Positions 11,147 to 21,789 of a stretch of 64,000 nt of DNA are shown here, one piece after another. Source of the DNA: Physcomitrium patens (taxonomy: Eukaryota; Streptophyta; Bryopsida; Funariales; Funariaceae); NCBI RefSeq assembly GCF_000002425.4, contig NC_037264.1:8910886-8974885 (forward strand), in the 5' to 3' direction. Below the pieces are notes generated by a model. The model saw nothing but the letters and a program-made list of their open reading frames with translations. It did not search any database and was not told where the DNA came from. A program made the translations under genes and the position numbers. How positions within the stretch are numbered: the stretch's first letter is position 1; each line of letters starts with the position of its first letter.

Positions 11147-14100
11147 CTATCGTCGAAATGGCTTAGGTTTATGAGGATGTTGTTGATGAAACTCTTGTAC
11201 CTTTTGCGGTGCATTGGCGAGATTTACAGCTAGGTCCCACGTTCGCTCATTAATGTCGTAGCCGCACCAATGAACAAGATACTCCAACTTGTCCCACCTT
11301 CGCCGTGAATCCAGTACCTTTTCAACCTCGTATTCCTAGTGGTTCTCAATCTCAATACTAGGTGGCGGACATTGTACTCTTGCAGGAAAAGATGACTCTC
11401 GATAAGGCTCTAACAGAGAAACATGAAAGACTGGATGTACCTTTATAGAAGCCGGTAATTCCAAACGGTACGCCATTGGATTGATTTCCTTCTGGATGAT
11501 AAATGGTCCCAATCTTCGATAGTCCAACTTATCACATAGTCGCTTGGTCTTGATATTTTGTCAAAGAAGCCATGCTTTATCTCCAATTTTGAAAGTAGGT
11601 GCTTGATTCTGAAATCTATCTACAGATGCCTTGTAGGATTCTTCAGCTGATTATAATTGAAGCTTCAACGTATTTTGAAGCTCTGATAGTTGTTTCGCAA
11701 ATCCTTCAGCTGCTGGATTGTTATTTGTTGACGGACTCAATAAATCAAGCTTCGGATGATATCCATAGTTGGAAAAGAATGGTGTGTATTGAGTTGACAC
11801 ATGGAGGGTGTTGTTATATACAAACTCGGCTAGCGTCAGATATGTGGTCCAATCGTCTTGCTAATAGTTGATACTCCATCGTAAGTATTGTTCCAAGACT
11901 TGGTTCACCCGTTCCGTTTGGCCGTCAATTTGAGGATGAAAAGCCGAAGAAAGCTTGATATCCACCTTCAGTATCTCAAAGAGAGATCTCCAAAACTTTA
12001 ATACGAACTGAGTTCCTCGATCTGATATGATATCATCTGGTAGTCCATGATATTGATACACATTATCGAGAAAAAGCCTTGCTGTGACTTCACTGGACGA
12101 TGTCTTCTTGCAAGGAATAAAGTGTGCCATCTTTGTAAGCCGATCTATCACGACAAAGATGCTGTCAAATGAGTTCGATGATGGAAGGTCCGTGATGAAG
12201 TCTATGGAAACTGAAGACCATGGTCGACATGGAATTGGTAATGGCTGTAGGAGTCCATAAGGGTGATGCCGAGGATTCTTGGATCTTGAACAGATGTCGC
12301 AGGAGAGGACAAAATCTTTCACATCCTTCCACATTTTGAGCCATCAAAAATCTCGAGAAATAAGCTCCAAGGTCTTGTTGAATCTAAAATGTCTCGCAAT
12401 TAGAAAATCATGGCGAGATTGAAGAACTCGGAGTCGTGCTGGTCTTTTTGGAATATACAACCACTCTTCAAAGTATAAAAGATCTTCCTCCACCTTGAAT
12501 TTATCGTCATTGGCACGCTGCTTGATATCAATGGCTACTGAATCTTTAATGGTCACGGCACGTACATGATTCAAGAAGTCAGCATCAATTGACACAATAG
12601 TAGCGCAAAGCCAAAATTGCTCTGGCTTCAATTACGTCGTACATTGTTGATCAAACGTTGCTTCTGCAGCCTTTGGTACAAGATACAATCTCCTCGATAA
12701 GGCAGTAGATAGTCCTTGCTGCTTTCGAGGTTGATAAGTGATAACAAAATCCAACCTAGATAGCAACATACTCCACCGAGCTTGACGTCGATTTAGAACT
12801 CGAGCCGACATGAAATACTCCAAATTCTTGTGATCTGTGTATATGGTCACTGGGTGTGCAGCTCCTTCAAGAAAATGATGCCATTCTTGGAAAGAATCCA
12901 TTATAGCAAGAAGTTCCTTATCGTGGATCTCATAATTGATTTCAGCAGCAAAGAACTTTCGAGAATAGAATGCAACCGGATAGAGCTTCTTGTCTTCTCC
13001 CATTTCTGAAAGTACAGCTCCCAAAGCAAAATCCGAAGCATTAGTTTCTAAATAAAAGACCTTTGTAAAGTCTGGATGTACCAAGATTAGAGCCATAGTA
13101 AATGTAATTTTTAGGTCTTGAAATGCCTTTTCCACTAGAGGTCCCCATTCCAGCTTATCCTTGCATGTCAATCGAGTGACTGGAGCAGCAACTTGAGAGT
13201 AATTCTTGATGAAGATCCGATAGAAGTTGGCAAAGCCAAGAAAGCATTGTACGTCTCTCACCGTCTTTGGAACCTCCCAGGACATGATTGCTTCCACCTT
13301 CTTGGGGTCCATCTTCAAGCCTTCCGTAGTCGCAACGAACCCCAAAAACTCCATCTCTATTTGGTGAAATAAACACTTCTTCAATTTGGCATATAGTCCT
13401 CGCTCGTGTAGTTTCTCCAAGATCAAACAAACGTGCTTTTCATGCTCTTCCTCATTTTTGGAGAATATCAAAATATCATCCAAATAGATGACAACAAAAT
13501 CGTCAAGGTACTCTCGGAAAATATCATTCATCATATGTTGAAAGGCCGTTAGAGCATTGATAAGACCAAAGGGCATGACATTATACTCAAAATGGCCATA
13601 CCTTGTACGGAATGCTGTCTTCCACTCATTTCCTTCCTTGATTCATACGAGGTTGTAAGCTCCCCTTAGATCAATTTTTGTAAAAATCCTTGCACGTCTA
13701 AGTTATTCTAAGACACCAGAAATCAAGGGTAACAGGTAATGATTCTTCTTTGTTATCTTGTTGAGGCCTCGATAGTCTACGCACATCCGCAATGACCCAT
13801 CTTTCTTCTTCACAAATAAGATGGGTGCTTCAGCTGACGATTTTGAATGACGGATGAAGTTCTTGGCTAGATTCTCGTTGATGTACTTCCGCAATTCTGC
13901 CAACTCCATCTGCGATAGATTGTAGATTGGGGCAAAAGGCGGTTGTGCTCCTTCCTATAAGTCTATGGCGCAATCATATGGTCTGTGTTCCAGTAGCATG
14001 TCAGCATTTTTTTTTTGAAACACGTCTTTAAAATCCTTATATTGCTTCGATATAATTGTTGTCAAGATCTTCTTCCCGGTAGTTGGAGCCGCATAAATGA

Positions 14101-14600
14101 CAAACAGTGTGCCTTCCTTGGACGATCTTACAAACGCTCTTGCTTCAATAAATAAGGATTTTTCTATTCGAGATTTTCTACTAGGCTTGCTCTTGGGTGC
14201 TTTTATAGGAAAGGTCATCTTCCGCAACTTCCAATCTATGGATGGGTTATGCTTTTCCAACCAGGAAAGATCAAGAATAATAGGATTTGATGGGATTCTA
14301 ATAATATTGAAAATAATATGACTACTATGGCCCTTAAACGTCACTTCTATAGGTTCTGATTCATGGGTGATACTACCAGACAATAAAGGTCGCCCATCTA
14401 TGACCTCAATGTGAACAGGTTTGAATTTTTGTACTAAAGGGATCTTATGATACTTCGCAAATTCTTCGTCTGAGAAACAAGCAGATGCTCCTGAATCTAA
14501 TAATGCTAAGGTTCTCAATTTCTGAGGGCCAATAAGCAAATGGATTGTAAAACAAAGGGCAGGTTGAGCGGAAAGAAAGGAACTTGGTTGTTGTTACGAT
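11147..14600 (-). pseudogene. Element B pol: protease, RT, RNase H, integrase, chromodomain
   Basis: One reading frame throughout, lying at -1 relative to gag. Protease has [12 protein letters not shown] (about 14495). RT has [20 protein letters not shown] (about 13800) and YLDDILIFSK (about 13480). RNase H has YTDHKNLEYFMSAR. Integrase has CDICSRSK, then SIDFITDLP, SDRGTQF and HPQIDGQTERVNQVLE. The chromodomain ends the protein (EYEVEKVLDSRRRWDKLEYL, then HWCGYDINERTW), with the aromatic positions Y, W, Y kept. Stops occur near 14566, 13955, 13703, 13655, 12632, 12344, 11861, about 11695, about 11605 and 11336. Most look like CAA, CAG, CGA or TGG codons hit by transitions. Stop at 11147-11149. 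Confidence 0.88.
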
Positions 14601-14610
14601 ATTTCATTGT

Positions 14611-14653
14611 CCAGCCGCAGGGTTCCTATTGTGGCTGGGCATCCTCGTTTTTC
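14611..14653 (-). promoter_or_regulatory. Predicted -1 ribosomal frameshift signal of element B
   Basis: On the minus strand the gag frame reads cag aaa aac near its end (heptamer GAAAAAC, 14653-14647), an imperfect slippery site. A hairpin follows: ccagcc (14638-14633) pairs with ggctgg (14616-14611) around a 16-nt loop that contains the gag stop. Element C has the same architecture with ccagct/agctgg, so the innermost pair changed from C-G to T-A on both sides. Confidence 0.6.
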
Positions 14654-15651
14654 TGAATAAATGTGCCCCTAGTCTTGACAATACGCCGATTTTGCTTCTT
14701 GGGATAGTTTCCAACTTTGTAGCCTTCTTCACCGCAATACAAGCATAGACCTTCTTCCATACGCCGCTTTTTTTCTTTTAGAGTAAGGGATTTGACACGT
14801 ACCACATCAATTTGCATGTCTTCTACCTCTGAATGTGAATTCACGTTGCTTGCTGACATAGTTGGGGCGTGGCGAATCATATGTTGTCTTGAACGTTGGT
14901 CTTGGCGGCTTTGAAATAGGCGGTTATCGCACTTCACAGCTTGGCTAATAGCTTTGTTCAGCGTTTGTGGATGAGGAAGAGTTAACAGCAAATTCTTCAC
15001 ATCGTCCCTTAAACCCCAATAGAATTGACTCATCAACGCTTCTTTGTCCCAATTGATGTCGCATGCTAATTGCCTGAAGTCCGATGCATAGACTGATGTA
15101 GAGCGCATCCCTTGTCGTAGTGATCGAATCTTTGTTGTAGGCCATCGAACCTTGTCGTGTTCACCAAATGCTTCCGCAAACGCCTCCAAAAAGGTTTCAA
15201 AGTTGTTTAGTATGGACGATCGTTTCTCAAACAAAGGAGCAAACCATGATATAGCTTGTCCTGTAAGTAAGGTTCCAACAAGCCCAACACGTGACTCCTC
15301 CGTTGGATAGCGTTCGGGCTATAAAACTGTTATCAACCTGATTTGGTTGACAAATCCTCGAAACTTGGAATGCGTACCATCGAACTTATTCAGAAGATTA
15401 ACTCAAGGCTCCTTATGTTGTAGAACCAGCGGTGCTTGTCGAACCTGAGGCAAAGTTGCTTCTCCAAGTACAAAAGTTTGAGGCTGGTGCAACTTAGATT
15501 GTGCCATCCCAGATGCTCCATCATTATGAAGCCTTGCCACGACTCCTTCAATCTCTGCAATTCTTTGCGATAACGTAGCGAGGGCATTCATGATAGCATC
15601 CAACTTGGACTCCAAACTTTTCGTCATACTAATGTCTTGGCCCCCGGCCAT
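14626..15651 (-). pseudogene. Element B gag (capsid/nucleocapsid)
   Basis: Starts MAGGQDISMTKSLESKLDAI with an N-terminal coiled-coil-like segment. The frame continues through FDGTHSKFRGFVNQI, FAPLFEKRSSILNNFETFLE, RQLACDINWDKEAL and PQTLNKAISQAVKCDNRLF to a CCHC-like knuckle (CLYCGEEGYKVGNYPKK, where His and the last Cys are Tyr). Two in-frame stops near 15403 and 15325 look like CGA-to-TGA and CAG-to-TAG. Ends at TAG 14626. Confidence 0.85.
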
Positions 15652-15885
15652 TCTAAGAGAAGGACAGAAATGACTTTACAAGAAGATAATATTGATTTAG
15701 AGGAGGGTACTCCGCAACCTCTAAAATGCCTTAAGAGCTTCAAGAAAAGGGGTAATCTACTCTCTCCAAGAAGAATAAGACTCCAATATTATAACAAAAG
15801 AAATATCAGTTTAGAGGAGGGTAATCCGCAACCTCTAAAATGCTAGTACACTTCCAAGCAGAGGGGTAATCCATACTCTAACAAA

Positions 15886-15931
15886 GAAGAAACTAGCTTT
15901 GATATCTGAGGTGAGTGCAGTCTCAACAAAC
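15886..15931 (-). other. Element B leader with primer-binding-site-like motif
   Basis: In element orientation the LTR end gtgaca is followed by about 26 nt and then agatatcaaagct, resembling the TATCAGAGC of an initiator-Met tRNA primer site. Element C has acaatatcagagctttg at a similar offset. The offset from the LTR is larger than usual. Confidence 0.4.
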
Positions 15932-16347
15932 TGTCACGGACACAGAAATATCAACTCGAGATCTAATAAGAAGTTCAAGAAGAACTGGCAAGAACTAGAT
16001 TAATCAGATGAGAACAACACCAAAGAGGTGAGCTAGAGCTCCAAGAGATGTGTTGTCGAGACTGAAGAACTCTTCAACCTCGATTCCAATATATACTCCT
16101 ATTTAGGAAGCTTTTCAAGCAACTTCTATCAACTAGGAAGCTTCTAGAAGGTTCTAGAAACTTATCTCTAGAAGGTTCTAAGGACTATGTCCCTAATATC
16201 TTCTACCAACTAAGAAGCTTCTAGAAGGTTCCAGAGACTTGCTTCTAGAAGGTTCTAAAAACTTGTCTCTAGAAGGTTCTAAAAACTTGTCTCTAGAAGG
16301 TTCTAAAAACTTGTCTCTAGAAGGTTCTAAGGATTATGTCCCTAACA
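15932..16347 (-). repeat. Element B 5' LTR (416 bp)
   Basis: Bounded by tgtcacggacac and cctaaca, then the agacc duplication. It contains seven tagaaggttc copies (two in the TATA-proximal block, five in the outer block), against eight (five and three) in the 3' LTR. The TATA-like motif on the minus strand is at 16088-16097 and would drive the element's RNA. Confidence 0.92.
16133..16335 (-). promoter_or_regulatory. Heat-shock-element-like array in B 5' LTR promoter
   Basis: Seven copies of ctagaaggttct. Several have the third module intact (ctaGAAggTTCtaGAAac at about 16143-16160) or the upstream TTC (gcTTCtaGAAggTTC). Three copies have GAA changed to AAA in the third module. The array begins about 35 bp upstream, in element sense, of the TATA-like sequence. 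Confidence 0.7.
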
Positions 16348-17150
16348 AGACCACCTTTATAACCAAATCCAAGGAATTTTTTTTCTACAAGTATGATAAG
16401 GATAAGGATTAGTATGCTCCAGAATTTTGATGGAAGAATATCAAAATTTTAAAGGTTTTTGTAATAAATCAAGTTCTATCTAAGGTTGCATCCTTTCCAA
16501 TATCTTGATGGATTTATTCAAGTTAGATTTATAGGTGTACTTTTATTAGAAAGTACTCTTTTTTGGTATATATCTTTAATAGAAAAAGATTCACAACACT
16601 TTTATGATTTGAATTCATTCTTAAAAGTGTTTACAGCCACATTCAAAAAATTGATAAAAAAAGAACAGCAAAAAATAAGCTCTTATCTTTACAGCAAGGA
16701 TCACGGTCAGCCATCATATATGCTCCTGAATTTCAAAACTTTGCTAGCCACGTGGATTGAAATGACAAAGTCCTTATCAATCAATTTTAATATGGATTGA
16801 GGAATAATGTCAAAGACTTGTTATTGACAATGCCAAAGATAAAATATTTGGAATAATTTATTGCTCAAGCCATTGCGTATGACAATTGATTATTTGAAAG
16901 ACGTCAAGAACAAAGATATGGCTGGAGAAGAACAAATCAAATAATGATGGTAGGTTTTAAATCCTTGACAAAGCATGAAAAGAATTGACGACATTAAGAG
17001 GGCTTATGCTTATATTATAGAGAAATTAAACATATTGCTCAATACTATCCAAAGAAACAACGCAATTATAAAATAAAAAGCACAATTGCCAAAAAAGATA
17101 ATGTATCAAAAAATAAGTTGTTTTAATTACAATAAGGACCATGCGGCTGG
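16348..17150 (+). pseudogene. Element A gag, remainder, with decayed zinc knuckle
   Basis: After the second agacc, the stretch at about 16490-16800 aligns with the gag of B and C (VRFIGVLLLEST and FWYISLIEKDS correspond to the capsid segment that reads WFAPLFEKRSS in B). The GLRNNVKDLLL equivalent follows at about 16795-16835. A decayed CCHC knuckle lies near 17005-17065. An A AAA AAT heptamer (17108-17114) occupies the position of the frameshift site in C. Confidence 0.6.
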
Positions 17151-17159
17151 AATCATGGA

Positions 17160-20030
17160 CAACATCTAGTAAAAGTCTTATTCTCTCTCATCTTATCTTT
17201 TTTTTATAATAGAAATCTATTTAGAATCAAAAAATTACAAAGACTTAGTCTTGTTGGATTTAAGAGCCTTGGCATGTTTTATAGATGAAGACTTTATCAA
17301 GAAATAAGATATATTCTTAATTAAGAAAATCAAACTTGTGCATTTAGAAATAATAGATGGACCTTCATTGTCTTCTAAAGATGTTACATATGAAACTATT
17401 CCTGTAAAAGTAGCAACTAGTGATCATAATAGTTTATTAATATTTAATGTGATTAAGTTTCCTTCTAATCTAATTATTTTAGGATTATCATGATTAAAAA
17501 GATATAATCCTTAAATAGACTAGATTTCTTGCAATCTTGATTTTCCTAATAGTTTAGTTTCAAGGTCCTACTACACAAGAAGAAATCCATAAATTTAGTA
17601 CATCCAAACCCTTATTAGTAGGTACAAGAGCTTTCATGCATGCCTCAAATGAAGGGCCATCTTTTACTATATATGCCATATCCATTGCTGGTGGTGAGAA
17701 GATATAAAGTAGTATTCCTAGCTAGTATTAATATTTTTAGGAAAGTTTTGAAAAAAAGAAGGAAAATATTCTTCCAAAGCATTCTCCTTATGATTGTTCT
17801 ATTGATCTTTAAGAAGGAATTCAACCACCATTTGGACCAATCTATAGCCTATTATAAAATGAATTGGCTGCATTCAAAGAGTACATTAATGAGAACTTTG
17901 CTAAGAACTTTATACACCATTTTAAATCTCTAGTCGATATACCTATTTTATTTGTGAAGAAAAAAGATGGATCTTTACAGATGTGTGGATTATTGAAGAC
18001 TTAATAAGATCGCCATCTAGAATAGGTATTTTTTATCTTTGATTTTAGAACTTCTTCATCAACTAAATTAAACAAAGTTCTATACAACAATAGATCTATA
18101 AGGAACATATAACTTGGTTTGCATCAAAAAAAGAGATGAATGAAAGATTGTTTTTCAAACTAGATATGGACATTTTGAATATAATGTCATGTCTTTTGGA
18201 ATCATGAATGTACTAATTCCTTTTCAACATTTAATGAATGATGTCTTTTGTGAGTTTTTTGATGATTTTATCATCTATTATTTAGATTATATTTTAATCT
18301 ATTCTAAGAATAAAAAAGAGCATAAAGTTCATATGCATCATATGTTATAAAAATTAAAAGATGTAGGATTATATGTGAAGATGAAAAAGTGTGTATTCCA
18401 AACTACTCAAGTTGACTTTATGGAGTACATTATTTCCAATGAAGGCCTTATGATGGATCCAAAGAAAGTCCAAACTATTATAGATTGAAAGATCCTAAGA
18501 ATAATAAGAGATGTACAATACTTTTTGGGCTTTGCCAATTATTACCAAACCTTTATCAAGAATTTTTTTCAAGTTGTAGCTCCATTTACATGTTTAACTT
18601 ATAAAGACAAACTTGAGAGAAATAAAGAAGCCAAAGCATCCTTTCTTGCTTTGATGAAAGAATTTATTTGTGCACTAACTTTGTATTGCGTTGACTTTTC
18701 TAAGACATTCTTTATGGAAAAAAATGCATCAAAATTTGCTTTGGATGTAATATTGTCACAAATGAAAATAAATGACAAATTCCATCTAGTACCATTTTAT
18801 TCCAAAAAAATTTCAGTAACCAAGATTCACTATAAGATCTATCACAAAGAACTTCTTGTAATTATGGATTCATTTCAAGAATAGTATCATTATCTAAAAG
18901 GCGCTTTAAGCCAAGTCATAATATATACAGATCACAAGAACCTTGAGTATTTTATGTCAATATATATTTTAAATTATTGCCAAGCTCGTTGGAGCATGTC
19001 ATTATCAAGATTTGATTTCAAGATGACATATCAACTTAGAAAATAATAAGGTTTATCAAATGCTCTTTTTAGACACTCTTATCTTGATTTTTGATTTGAT
19101 CTTTGTCAAAAGTTTTTAATTAAGTATGTCTTTTGATCTTTTTATTCATGATATGAAGAATCTTTCTTCTAAGTCTTATGTTGCTTCAAAGTTTGAGTTC
19201 AAAAACAACATACTCTACTTTGAAAGATCCCTATATATTCTAGAAAGAAAAATATATTTACGTATTATTCAAGTATGTTACAACTTTTTAGCAATAGGAC
19301 ATTTTGGATACAACAAGACTTTAGAGCTTATATCAAGAGATTTTTGGTGTTGCAAATGTGGTAAAAGACTTTGTCTAGTCATGTGACATTTGTTCAAGAT
19401 CAAAAACTCCTTATCATCGATTCTATAGACTTTTCCAAATATTGTTTGTACCTAAACAACCATGGTTTTCAATTTCTATGGATTTTATTATAGATCTTCC
19501 AAATTCAAGTTCATATGATTCTATATTTATAATCGTAGATTGCTTCATCAAAATAACATATTTTATACTATGTATAAAATATATTTCAGGTAAAGAAATA
19601 GCTAAACTTTTTATTGACAATATCTATTGCTATCATAGATGGCTAAAGGATATTATATCAGATAGGGGACTCAATTTGTATCAAGATTTTAGAAAATCCT
19701 ATTCAAGATTTTAAAAGTAGATATAAAGCTCTCTTCAACTTTTCATCTTCAAATTGATAGACAAATGGAAGGCATGAATCAAGTTCTAAAGTAATATTTG
19801 AAGTGTAGTATCAATTCTCATCAAAATGATTGAACAACTCTTTTCCTATTGGTAGAATTTCCATACAATAATTTGATATATTCTTCTACTCAACAAATAT
19901 CTTTCTTTGTCAATTATGGTTATCATCTATGACTTGATACTTTTGACTTTTCAAAAATTGATAATCATGCGATGAAAGACTATCAAAGAGTCAATTATCA
20001 CATTCAATGGTTGAAGCAATAAATTACTCA
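17160..20030 (+). pseudogene. Element A pol remnant: protease, RT, RNase H, integrase
   Basis: Recognisable pieces: a protease segment near 17240-17300 (LLDLRALACF for DSGASACF); the RT start near 17930-18000 (FVKKKDGS) and a YLDYILIYSK version of YLDDILIYSK near 18280; an RNase H stretch at 18525-18884; an integrase HHCC region near 19260-19400 and catalytic core (SMDFIIDLP, SDRG) at 19460-19720. Frames shift repeatedly and stops abound. The sequence ends before the chromodomain. Confidence 0.75.
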
Positions 20031-20145
20031 GATGAATCTGCTCTTAGCATTGTCAATAATAAATCTTTGATATTATCTTTTAATCCATATAAAAATTGAT
20101 TGATAAAGGCTTTGTCATTTGAATTCATGTTGTCTTGTTGTGAGA
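20031..20145 (-). pseudogene. Reverse-oriented gag fragment of a related retroelement
   Basis: Read on the minus strand, the segment around 20040-20130 aligns with the gag region between the capsid core and the zinc knuckle of elements B and C (the part that reads SQFYWGLRDDVKNLLLTLP in B). It abuts element A's integrase in opposite orientation, marking a rearrangement or nested insertion. Confidence 0.5.
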
Positions 20146-20149
20146 TAAC

Positions 20150-20640
20150 TTTATGATAAAAATATAATAAAAAATAATTTTTTAATTAATATCTAATTAT
20201 TTTGATTCAATAATAATTCAAGATATTTAAATATAATTTTTATAAATATTCCTTATTTAACTTTCTTACTTAATGACTAATAGAATAAAAGTCGATTAGT
20301 AATTTTATATTCTAGAGTATAAAAATTCTTTTACTACCTTAGAAAGGCCATAAATTAATAAAATAATATTAGAAGAGATAAATAATTAGCATGGTTGATA
20401 CTAGGATTAAATTAAAGATAGGGTTGAAAAAAAATTCCTAGAGTAGATTAGATTGATACTCGGGAATCAACCGTTCATTGGAGAGGGTCAAAAATAGACC
20501 TCCAACCATTAAAATGATGGCCTAAGTCAAAGTTAGGAAGTATTTGAAGATTGATAATTAGCATTGATGAGTTAGTCCAAATTGACTCATTAATTATTTT
20601 AAGATAAAAAGATACATTTAAAATGGTTAGAACCACAATA
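20150..20640 (+). repeat. Repeat family F, copy 1 (partial)
   Basis: Aligns loosely with 23800-24100 and 35860-36060. Shared blocks include a ccataaat...taataaaata stretch and an aattgatat...gaccaat-type stretch, followed by acctcaaggcataaaacc-like sequence. No protein is encoded. The family's nature is unknown. Confidence 0.4.
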
Positions 20641-21150
20641 TATAGTAAATAGTATAGAAATCTTTAGACAAATAGAAAATTAGAGTATTAGTTGTAGAAT
20701 TAGAGTCTTAGTAAATCTTAAAGATAATAATCTTAGTTGATTTATTATTTATTTATTTATTATTAAATATTGAGGGATATTTACTAAGGTTATTATTTAT
20801 ATTGTCCTTCTATTTATACATATTATTCATAATAAAAACTATAAATATTTGTTAGTAGCTAGAAGAAGTATGAGAAAGAACCTCATGTCTTTTTAGTTAG
20901 TTATATAGAAAGTAGAATTTATAGTAGATTTAAATTGATTTTATTACTATAAAAATAATTAAGATAGGAAATTATAGCCTTCAACTAATACTAATATTAT
21001 AGAACTATTAAAGAATTTTTTAGAATTTTTTAAAGAATTTTTAGAGCAATTTCTAAGACTTTGATAAAAATGAGTTTTATCACTTTGGAAGCTATTATGA
21101 AGAAATGGAGAAAGACTTGAAGGCCACTAATGGCTCATAGGCTGAATAGA
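20640..21150. other. AT-rich intergenic DNA, no gene seen
   Basis: Repetitive, low-complexity AT-rich sequence including short tattta runs near 20745. No ORF or recognised repeat. Confidence 0.4.
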
Positions 21151-21189
21151 TGTTTTTAAATACCATGGTGAAGTCAAAAATATAAATTT

Positions 21190-21420
21190 ATGGATTTTAC
21201 TAATAGAAAATAGGAAGACAAGCAGCTAGTGTAGTCCTTGTTAGAGGGGAGGTTCTCAAGTCCCATATGGATTGTAGCACCTTGAAGGTAGTTAAGAAGA
21301 TAAGACTAAGGCCTCATGGCTTCTCTTAGGAACCAATATATACTACTTATGAGCCTTAGTGAGGCTCGAACTCTTGATCTCTTAAACAAATTACCTTTGA
21401 GATAAAATTATTTATTTAAT
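21190..21420 (-). repeat. Possible tRNA-derived SINE (minus strand)
   Basis: On the minus strand, tatctcaaaggtaatttg resembles a decayed Pol III A box. About 20 nt later agttcgagcctca matches the B-box consensus GTTCRANNC. The GC content is higher than the surroundings. Downstream, in the same sense, lies a body with gaagccatgaggcctta. Ends and target duplications were not resolved. Confidence 0.35.
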
Positions 21421-21469
21421 TTTTATTTATCTACTTATTATTTTAAAACCTTCATAATTTACTAATAAT

Positions 21470-21760
21470 AACTTGAATTTATATGTTTCTTATATCATTG
21501 AAAAGTTGAAAAAATTCTTTCTAAAAATATTTTTTATTTTTACTATTTATTTTTTATTAGATAAAAACTCAATAAATAAATTGTGACTAGTTTTGTAGTA
21601 TACAATTACTTGATTGCACTTATTTTACTTATTTTTTTGTATTTTTTTCCTTTTTCTTTCTTTTTCATACTTCCATTATACACCACTAATAATAAAAAAA
21701 AATTAATTGAAGCTATCTTGTAATTTGGATTGAGGAGTGAAATTTACATTCATAAAACCT
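21470..21760 (+). repeat. Repeat family G, copy 1
   Basis: Aligns over about 290 bp with 35230-35515. Both contain tttctaaaaatatttttt, then ataaaaactcaataaataa or a variant, a gtgtaattacttgattgca-like block, an ACCAC/AAGTACA region and ttaattgaagctat followed by tgtaatttg. Non-coding as far as can be seen. Confidence 0.5.
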
Positions 21761-21789
21761 CTTATTGAGTAAAAAAAGACTTATTTCTA

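Larger units (their letters stand above)
10175..16347 (-). mobile_element. Element B: full-length chromodomain Ty3/gypsy retrotransposon with heat-shock-element LTRs
   Basis: Flanked by 5-bp duplications agacc (10170-10174, 16348-16352). Transcribed on the minus strand: 5' LTR 16347-15932, leader, gag, pol in the -1 frame, extra ORF3, polypurine tract, 3' LTR 10614-10175. In element orientation the LTRs run tgttaggg to gtgaca. The body keeps one continuous pol reading frame with no indels, interrupted only by nonsense codons, nearly all explained by C-to-T or G-to-A. It belongs to a different LTR family from A, C and D but to the same broad chromovirus group. Confidence 0.92.
9198..20030 (+). 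mobile_element. Element A: old, decayed chromovirus-type Ty3/gypsy retrotransposon, split by element B and 3'-truncated
   Basis: Order is 5' LTR, start of gag (to 10169), element B as an insertion, then rest of gag (from 16348), protease, reverse transcriptase, RNase H and integrase up to about 20030. There the element joins a reverse-oriented gag fragment, so the integrase end, chromodomain and 3' LTR are missing. The duplicated agacc flanking B (10170-10174 and 16348-16352) shows that B landed in A. All reading frames are broken by stops and indels, and nearly all cytosines have been lost. Confidence 0.8.
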
